A stretch of 64,000 nucleotides of DNA, taken from contig NC_086368.1 of assembly GCF_036324505.1 (NCBI RefSeq), forward strand, positions 1 to 64,000, in the 5' to 3' direction. Within the stretch, counting starts at the first letter, position 1, and every line of letters starts with the position of its first letter. Shown here one piece after another: positions 57,901 to 64,000 of the stretch. The notes under the pieces are model-generated. The model saw only the letters and a list, made by a program, of their open reading frames with translations, did no database searches and had not been told where the DNA came from. Both the position numbers and the translations under genes were made by a program. Origin of the DNA: Eleginops maclovinus (taxonomy: Eukaryota; Chordata; Actinopteri; Perciformes; Eleginopidae).

Positions 57901-59279
57901 CTCTGTTGTCGGGTTTCAGCATGGGGGCCGTATACAGTTTGACATGGCAGGCAGAATAAAGTTTCACTTTCGTCCACAATCAACCAAGGAAATTCTGCTT
58001 TCCATGCAGGCACTACACTTCGTTTCCTTTTAGTGGCATCGTATGCCTTATTCACTTCCTTTAAATCCATTTTCTTTTTCTTTTCAGGTGGTTGGTTAGG
58101 CGTGAGACCACACCACTGACGGAGCATGATTTTGCTTTGTTATTGTCAACCTCTCTTGCACAGCATCTATAAGATTGATTGTGAACATGTATTTATTCAT
58201 TCTTTATACAGTACATTTAATGCTAGTTCTGATTATATTACTACTATTACTCACAGACTTGCAGTCAGGGGAGGCAGAGGAGGCAGAGCTAAATGTGGTA
58301 TAGGGCCAAGCCCTTGGACTACTAAACTTGTTGACTTGTTATAGTCATTTTTTTTTCTATAGGCCTATTATTATTATTATGGTGGGTGTATGGAGTTTGG
58401 AGTTTTTTTGTATAATAATCTGCGAAATCCCTAAGACAAACCTTAAATAAAATCAAAAGTGAATAGGGCCATTACTAGATCAACTGCAGTGAAAACGCAG
58501 AAGGGAGGCAAACACAGTAGCTAGCTCTGCCTCAATGAGGGGGACGTGCGAGAGCGCACCAGTCGGGGTTATGCTTGTTCTGCCGTTGATCTGAGCTACG
58601 TTATGAGGCTACGTTATGTCTTTGACGTTTATGACCTTGTTCGTCAAAATGGCAGATTTTATAGTGATTAAGATAGGCCTACTCGTAAATCTGACTGAAA
58701 GTGGAAGTGTCTGCCTCGCCAGCCACGAACCTCACCGTATGTCACTGCTAGATCTAACATCTCCTCATTGACATCTCCATCCATTTTTTATGTTTTACAA
58801 ATGATTTAAAAGTGCTAGTTATACAAATCACCCAACATTTAACAGTGTACACGATTAGCATTCAGGCAAACTCATTACAAATATACTCCTGTGTGACCTT
58901 AACTTCTAAAACCAAGATTATGTTCACCGTAAAATGACGTGGCTTACCTATAAGATTGAACGCTAACTTTATTACATGTTATCGTGGGCAACACACAGCA
59001 TGAACCCTACGGGTTATCAGAAGGGACAAAAACATTTGAATAAACAAATTATTAAGACACGAAGCGTGTGCGAAATAAGACCAATCTTATGTTGTGCAAG
59101 AGAGGTTTACAATAGCAAAAATAGGTTCGCGATGACGGCCGTAATGCTTGTAATAGACGCTCCGTGCAAAGGGGCTGTAAAATTGCCAGACACACGGGCA
59201 GGCAAGTGCATAGAGTTACTAGCCCGGTAAGAAAGTTACTAGACCCGGGCTTGCGGGCGTGTCGTTATTTCGAACCCTG
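54983..59279 (-). mobile_element. Structurally complete hAT transposon (ZNF862-like)
   Basis: It has ends CAGTGTATGAAATTCGG (54983) and, reversed, CAGGGTTCGAAATAACG (59279). They are flanked by a perfect 8-bp duplication CCTTTAAC (54975-54982 and 59280-59287). CTAGTAAC/GTTACTAG motifs are repeated just inside both ends. It contains one minus-strand three-exon transposase gene and a long 5' non-coding region. It is inserted into the coding region of the CACTA/EnSpm-like element, whose reading resumes on the other side. Length is 4297 bp. Confidence 0.93.
55488..58127 (-). CDS. hAT transposase, ZNF862-like, three exons
   Basis: Exons (minus): 56922-58127, 56555-56775, 55488-56376. GT-AG introns and phases fit to give an open frame of 771 codons. 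Exon 1 encodes a cysteine/histidine zinc finger of TTF/BED style (ETLFCLPCQTVYGPHAE, HDTLVCHQRSDGHKEA). It then encodes the RNase H-like core with FITIMSDGSTDVSATEQEIV (first acidic residue), VGFAGDGAAVNTGKKAG (second) and CMAHRVELAFKEA. Exon 2 is a helical insertion segment. Exon 3 has LSLPAATSECERGFSQMKIT (dimerisation region with the third acidic residue) and an acidic tail (DDSDWFTDMEDNVDSDDGEM). No stop or frameshift is present. It could be an active transposase or a recently mobile copy. The start is the first in-frame ATG before the lysine-rich N-terminus. Confidence 0.88.
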
Positions 59280-60400
59280 CCTTTAACCCTTCTAGAGGCA
59301 AGCTCATTCGGAACTGGTCCAACAAAATGTTGCTTTTTCAAAGAGACTGATGTTATGTCAATGATTTGATTCTGTTGAGAATTCTGCTCAGATAATCGAC
59401 GTAACATTTGCGCAAGGGGACGTTCGGGTTTTCTTATAAGTTTCTTTGGTTTCTGCAGGTGGTTCTCACAACGGAAAGCTGAAATGTTATCAAGACAACC
59501 GTGCTGACTCACATCCTGGGCCAAATATACTAATGAACGCACATTATACACAACGGCCTCCGTGCCATATATCTGGCCAAAATGGGTGACAAACATACGG
59601 AGCAATGTCTCTGCATACTGCCAGTGCAGCGAGGACAAGGTTGGACTTACTAACATGGAAATGATGGAAAACCGAAGCATAAACTTTTGGCAAATATTTG
59701 TACCTGTCAATGTCCCTCAATGTCCTTGGTTTTCTGGCAAATTCCACAGGAATATGGCTGCGCAAGCCAGTCAGACTGAAATGCCTGGTGTAGTTTCTCC
59801 TTAAAGGAGGACAGGATGCCAATATAATAATAAAGTCGTTCACATTTTTTCTCTATGTTGTAAGTCAGTTTAGTCTTAAGGAGGGTTTGTTCATCTTTGT
59901 GGAGATCAGGGTGATGGAGTCTGAACGGGCCAAGAAGAGCTGTGAGAGCTACCAGGGAAACTCCAAAAGTTAATGCCCAGTTATGGAGACTGTCACCTAG
60001 GTTACAGGGCTGATCTGTCTCATCTGAATCTTGGTCTGAGTCAGACTCCTCCTCAGGCAGATCTCTCCTAAAGGACTGCACATCAAAATGTGATGTTTCC
60101 ACAACAATGTCTTCCTCTATCACCCTTTCCTTCCCAATCTACTCTCTCTCCTCCATGTCACTCTGCCTATTCTCCAAGACGCTTTCCCTACATCCAGGCT
60201 GTCCTTCCACTACACTTTGCTAACTAAAATACTGGGAAGCAAAGCTTTGGCTTTGCATATCCCTTATTTGTTGAAGTTGTCGCTCAACACCGCTATGCAC
60301 TCTCCATCTAATGCCAGCCCCAGAGAGGAGAGTTTCTCTCGAATCCATCCCTTGCAAGCTGTTAAGATTTGCAGGAAAAAATCCTTATTAATCATACGTA
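59280..60400 (-). pseudogene. 5' half of CACTA/EnSpm-like composite: transposase N-terminal and middle remnants
   Basis: Minus-strand pieces, high to low: an acidic segment EEESDSDQDSDETD and WALTFGVSLVALTALLGPFR (59900-60123), IPVEFARKPRTLRDIDRYKY (59690-59750), LVSPTLSSLHWQYAETLLRM (59600-59660), VVYNVRSLVYLAQDVSQHGC and ENHLQKPKKLIRKPERPLAQ (59410-59560). Tnp2/DUF4218-type proteins of CACTA-like elements show this order. Stops upstream of 60123 and internal deletions make it defective. The reading ends ELASRRVKG at 59287 and resumes beyond the hAT at 54974. Family assignment is by remembered pattern and remains tentative. Confidence 0.5.
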
Positions 60401-61075
60401 CGTGTGTGTGGAGGAGACCATTTGTCAAGTGCAAAAACATTGAAAACAACAGACAACTTACATCGCAGTTTTCAAAGGGGGAAGTTCAAATCCTGACAAA
60501 TCCTAAAGGGCACAATACAGAGAAATGAGAAACATATTTATCTACTCAAAAGATTCACCTGAAAAACTCTTAGACCCCATTTACACATAGGGATATCATC
60601 TAGAAGCTACAGGCAATAGCCTGGGTAAGCAGTGGCTAAAATACTCTAGCTCTAACATTGGTAAGATTTTGAAGCTAACACAATGGTAGTGCAGATTTTC
60701 AGAGATAATCATCAATGTTGGTGAATAATAAGCAAAAATCACTGATTCATCCATATGTTCACATTAGTTGTGGTGGATGTTTAAAATAACCTAAAACCAA
60801 GACAGCTAACTGTAGGCCAGCTGCTAGCTCACCAGCATGTCTGATAAGGTCTCAGGTTGTCAGAATGTCAGTGAGTGTAAACTAAGTCAGTAAACGTGTA
60901 TGTTTACTATGAATATTTAAAAGACTAACATGACACTAACATCAGTTTACTTTTATAATACATTTTACTTTTATAATGCACTTACCAAAAATCACAAAGA
61001 CGGTGCAGCCTTAAGTCCTCCTCTGCATAAATCGATCTGAGTTGCGGGGAAAAGAAGCGCTCAATTCAGTTGTGG
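60401..61075. other. No gene seen
   Basis: No coding motif, terminal repeat or array recognised. It may include the 5' end of the CACTA-like composite, but no subterminal motif like that at 52130-52365 was found. Confidence 0.35.
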
Positions 61076-61077
61076 CA

Positions 61078-61290
61078 GGTCCGGTCTGCTTGATGATTGT
61101 GTTGGAGCTGTGTGTGGCCATACAGTGGTGTGTGAACAGTGAGTGCAGTCTTAAGGGGCTCCGGTGTTAAGGATTAGGGTGTAAGATGTGATGTTTCCCC
61201 TAACCCTAACCATGCACAGCCTGAGGTCTGCCCGTCAGGAAGTTCAGGATCGAATCACAGAGAGCGCTGTTGAGCCTGAGGTCGCGCAGA
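61078..61290 (-). pseudogene. LINE reverse transcriptase fragment fused to Gypsy
   Basis: The minus strand encodes LRDLRLNSALCDSILNFLTG and RPQAV, then a broken continuation (CR1/L2/Rex1-like polymerase). It joins in frame to the Gypsy reading at about 61290. Confidence 0.65.
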
Positions 61291-62280
61291 CATTCTCTCA
61301 TGGGCTCCACGAGAGACGCGTAGTTTTGCACAAACTTTGCATACCAGGCTGTGAGCCCCAGGAATGAACCCAGTGTAGTGGCGTCACAAGGTGCTGGAGC
61401 TTCTGTAATAGCTCTCAGGTGGTCCTTGTCCGGCAGTAAAGCCTCGCCTGAGATGGTGTGCCCAAGAACACGTAGGTTGGTTGAAGCAGCACTTTTCCTT
61501 GGTGAGCTGTAGAAGAAGATATACTTTATTAATCCCTTACAGGGAAATTTCTTTCCCCACTCTTTAGTGTTTACACACACATGCACAGATGATATACATG
61601 CACAAACACAACCACACACATGCAGGAGAGGTGGCAGAGCAGGGAGGCTGCCAGGTACCCGGCGCCAGCGAGCAGTTTCAGGGGGCGGTGCCTTGCTCAA
61701 GGGCTCACTCCATTTTTTTTGGTCCAGTTGGGACATGAACAGGCGACCCTTTGGACCCCAGTCCAAGCCCTTACAGACTAAGCCACTGCCGCCCTTGTCT
61801 GGCTGCTTTTAGTGCAGCAAGCACTGCGTGCAGATTGCGGTCGTGTTCCTCCTTGTCCTTGCCATAGGCGATGACATCATCCAGATAGTTCTGGACCCCC
61901 TTTAGATCCTTCAGCACAAGACATCATCTTGGAGAATGCACTTGGAGCTGAACAGAGTCCATATGGAACCCGAAAAGTCCCTCATGTGTTATGAATGCTT
62001 TCATGTCCCATTTGCCAGATTAATTGTGGAGAACACAGTAACTCAAAGCATTTCAGAGAATAAATCCTCCATATGGGGAAGTGGGTGACAGTCCATCACA
62101 GCAGCCTTGTTTGGCTCACGTAACTCCACACACACACACACACACACACTTTCTCACTTTACCATTCTTCCTTCGTGTGGCCATGATGGGGTCACATTAG
62201 TTCAGCAGTAACAGCTTGTTTGACGAGCCTCCGCAGCTTTTGTTGAACAGGCTGGATACCTTCACTGGTCTTTACACGGT
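61290..62280 (-). pseudogene. Gypsy reverse transcriptase/RNase H fragment, interrupted by a repeat
   Basis: Minus-strand order: KLRRLVKQAVTAELM (about 62210), VELREPNKAAVMDCHPLPHM (62060-62130), GVQNYLDDVIAYGKDKEEHD (61845-61905, catalytic YLDD), then the insertion at 61508-61800, then VLGHTISGEALLPDKDHLRA and FLGLTAWYAKFVQNYASLVE. The stretch between the PLPHM block and YLDD contains stops and deletions. This is a Ty3/Gypsy polymerase relic. A CA microsatellite (62108-62148) replaces part of it. Confidence 0.75.
61508..61800. repeat. LINE 3'-end or SINE-like repeat inserted in Gypsy
   Basis: It contains ATACTTTATTAATCCCTTAC, GGTGCCTTGCTCAAGGGCTC and CCCTTACAGACTAAGCCACT. It is the same family as 22735-23035, and it splits the Gypsy reading between VLAALKA and KSAASTNL. 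Confidence 0.75.
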
Positions 62281-62575
62281 TAATGAAACCTTTAGCTAGG
62301 TCTCCTCAGTAATTGTATAAGCTGTGATTTTTTGAATCTCTGTCTCTGGAGCCGCAGGTGAAAGCACAGTGTTGTTATCAATATGTGACGCAGCCGTGCA
62401 CACGGCCTAAAGTTAGTTGTTCTACTGATCCAATTTGCCCTTTTACTCACTTTTATCACACAGCAAAACTCCTCAGATTCAATTAGAAACACGATACAGT
62501 TGGCGGTCAACAAAAAGGATCAAGACAAGGATTTACTCCCAAGAGTATGATATTTATTTATAAATATCAGACAAA
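62281..62575. other. No gene seen
   Basis: No motif recognised; possibly the interior of a deleted piggyBac-like element next to 62577. Confidence 0.3.
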
Positions 62576-62576
62576 T

Positions 62577-62840
62577 TTAATACATTACAAACAAACTCTG
62601 TTTGAAAAAACTCTGTGGATTAGAGTGGTAATCCTCCCTCCTCCACTCGGTTTCAAAACCTTCAAACTCATGGTCATCATCGTCGGCGTCTTCAAACATA
62701 TGTCTTAACCATAAATCCCGGTCGATTGGATCGACGGGTTTAAAGTCATCAGCAATAATGTCATCAGCGCTGTGCAGAACGTCAATATCACTACCTTCAC
62801 TAATTTCAGAATTCCCTCCGCAGTAGACTAAGTCTGTCAT
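62577..62840 (-). pseudogene. PiggyBac-like transposase N-terminal fragment
   Basis: An 87-residue frame, strongly acidic (SEGSDIDVLHSADDIIADDF, EDADDDDHEFEGFETEW), without a catalytic domain. It starts 211 bases inside a piggyBac-type terminus at TTAA. Acidic N-termini are normal for piggyBac transposases. The catalytic part is deleted. Confidence 0.45.
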
Positions 62841-63055
62841 GATTGCTCGAAAAAAAATCCAGACAATCTCACGAGTATATTCTGAGGCATTTCATTGGGC
62901 TAAGAGGCCGATAATTAACGCAAAAAAATATCACAGAGCTCTTGTACCAGAAAATGACTATCCGCTTTCCCGGCTTCATTGGTAGAATGATGCAACAGCG
63001 CCCCCGGTTTTAATGGTAGAAACGCGGCAATGCTTTCCCGGCTTAAATGGGTTAA
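62841..63055 (-). mobile_element. PiggyBac-like left end with TTAA target
   Basis: Read on the minus strand: TTAA (63052-63055), then CCCATTTAAGCCGGGAAAGC, followed by internal repeats of the ACCGGG / GCCGGGAAAGCG type within 120 bases. The opposite end was not found. Confidence 0.65.
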
Positions 63056-63099
63056 ACTCAAGTCGGTGTGTCATTGTTTGTGTCTGTGCTGAGTACCTA

Positions 63100-63821
63100 C
63101 AGTACACAGCATACAGTATATGAGTACACCCCCTCTGAAATGTTAATGTGTTAACATTAAGCTGTGTCTCTTTACAAATAGGACATATTTGGAGTTTCTG
63201 TATGATGTAATGTTCCAGCTACTAGGGTTTATCAGTTACCAGTGAGGAATTCAAAAAGGATGAACCTGAAATGTTCACGCGGTCGTCGTAAACTTCTTAT
63301 ATAAGGATGCAGGTGTGGGGGAATTGTACTTCCCCGATGGCAACATGAATTTGCAAATGTACTGCAAAATCTTGAAAGGTAAGATGCTACCTCTTACCTC
63401 TCTCCACTTTCTGGGTCAGCCGGCACTCTTTCAATGGGACAATGACCCTAAACAAGGCCTGCCGCATTCTTAAGGAAGAACAAGGTGAAAGTGCTGCAGG
63501 GGCCAATTATGTCACCTGTCCTCAATCCTATTAAGCAAATGTGGGGAATTTTGATGAGACAAATTGAACATCAAATGTATAAATATGAGCATATTTGTTT
63601 AATTTAATTGAGGGTGTACTCATTTTTTCAAGCATAGATTTAAGTGAAGTTGACTAATTTGCTTATTTTACAGATATGATGACATATCTTTCTATGTTGT
63701 TATCATATGTTAAATACTTTTCTAATCTTGTCATCTTCCAATGAATTGTATTGGTGATCATTGAAAATCAATAATATATATTTATGTACAGAGGGGGTGT
63801 ACTCATTTATGGTGTGTACTG
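63100..63821 (+). mobile_element. Small Tc1/mariner-like element with decayed transposase
   Basis: Left end CAGTACACAGCATACAG and right end (reversed) CAGTACACACCATAAATGAG share inverted-repeat sequence through GAGTACACCCCCTCTG. TA flanks both sides (63098-63099 and 63822-63823). Inside, a fragment resembling the Tc1 second catalytic block (QWDNDPK at about 63435) and the following region survives with stops. About 720 bp, non-autonomous. Confidence 0.8.
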
Positions 63822-63823
63822 TA

Positions 63824-64000
63824 ATCCTGACACCTGTGTCTGTTTCCAGAGATCAAAGGTTTCCATTGAGATGTTGAGTGATCAGTGGAAGGAGAGCATT
63901 TCCATTGTTCTGAATGTAAAATAAACCTCTTAAATGTCTGTCTATTGTTGAAAAACGGTAGCTGCTATCCTTAAAATGTCCATGCTGTGAGCATGTCAGA
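63824..64000. other. No gene seen
   Basis: Unique-looking sequence to the window end; nothing recognised. Confidence 0.4.

Noticed and set aside
58258..58752. A further nested non-autonomous element (ends like GCAGTCAGGGGAGGC and reversed GCAGTGACATACGG)
   Set aside because: The ends only weakly resemble inverted repeats and the flanking 8 bases do not match.

Overview
The window is a transposon-rich stretch of a vertebrate genome, almost certainly a teleost fish. It carries two exons of an LRFN/SALM-type synaptic adhesion gene with normal GT-AG splice sites. Around them is a repeat mix typical of fish: Tc1/mariner, several hAT lineages, CR1/L2/Rex1-like and L1-like LINEs, BEL/Pao, Gypsy, a piggyBac end and a CACTA/EnSpm-like composite. 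No bacterial-type operons, CRISPR arrays or tRNA/rRNA genes are visible.

Layout. (1) 1-9681 is a second, damaged copy of 23828-33998. Its middle (about 1650-6600) is full of homopolymer-type errors, and it ends at a 500-N gap (9682-10181), so it is probably an unresolved assembly or haplotype copy. (2) 10182-21760 is layered LINE, L1, Gypsy and hAT debris, including one nearly full-length LINE (element A, minus). (3) The host gene: a fibronectin-III exon at 22299-22482 and a transmembrane/cytoplasmic exon at 48687-49112, plus strand, separated by a 26.2 kb intron. (4) That intron is a stack of insertions: a Gypsy gag/protease relic, an ERV-like LTR element apparently split across 24.4-47.7 kb, LINE element B, a Gypsy 3' end, a hAT tail, a 6.8 kb BEL/Pao provirus with TCATA target duplications, a Tc1 relic, and a 3.7 kb hAT (43233-46964) with a perfect 8-bp target duplication and an eight-exon transposase gene that splices in frame. 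(5) Downstream of the gene are a Tc1 element with long inverted repeats (49508-51109) and a CACTA/EnSpm-like minus-strand composite (about 52.1-60.4 kb). Its coding region was split by a second hAT (54983-59279) that has a perfect 8-bp target duplication and an uninterrupted three-exon transposase. (6) 61.0-64.0 kb holds a Gypsy/LINE chimera, a piggyBac left end and a small Tc1-like element.

Most coding capacity is selfish. The only host gene recognised is lrfn-like; its 5' exons lie outside the window. The most notable points are the two structurally intact hAT transposons, a 69-bp inverted piece of the lrfn exon used as filler in a LINE deletion, a possible 90-nt in-frame intron in the lrfn tail, and the large duplicated and degraded block at the window start. 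All family names rest on motif recognition by eye, without database searches.
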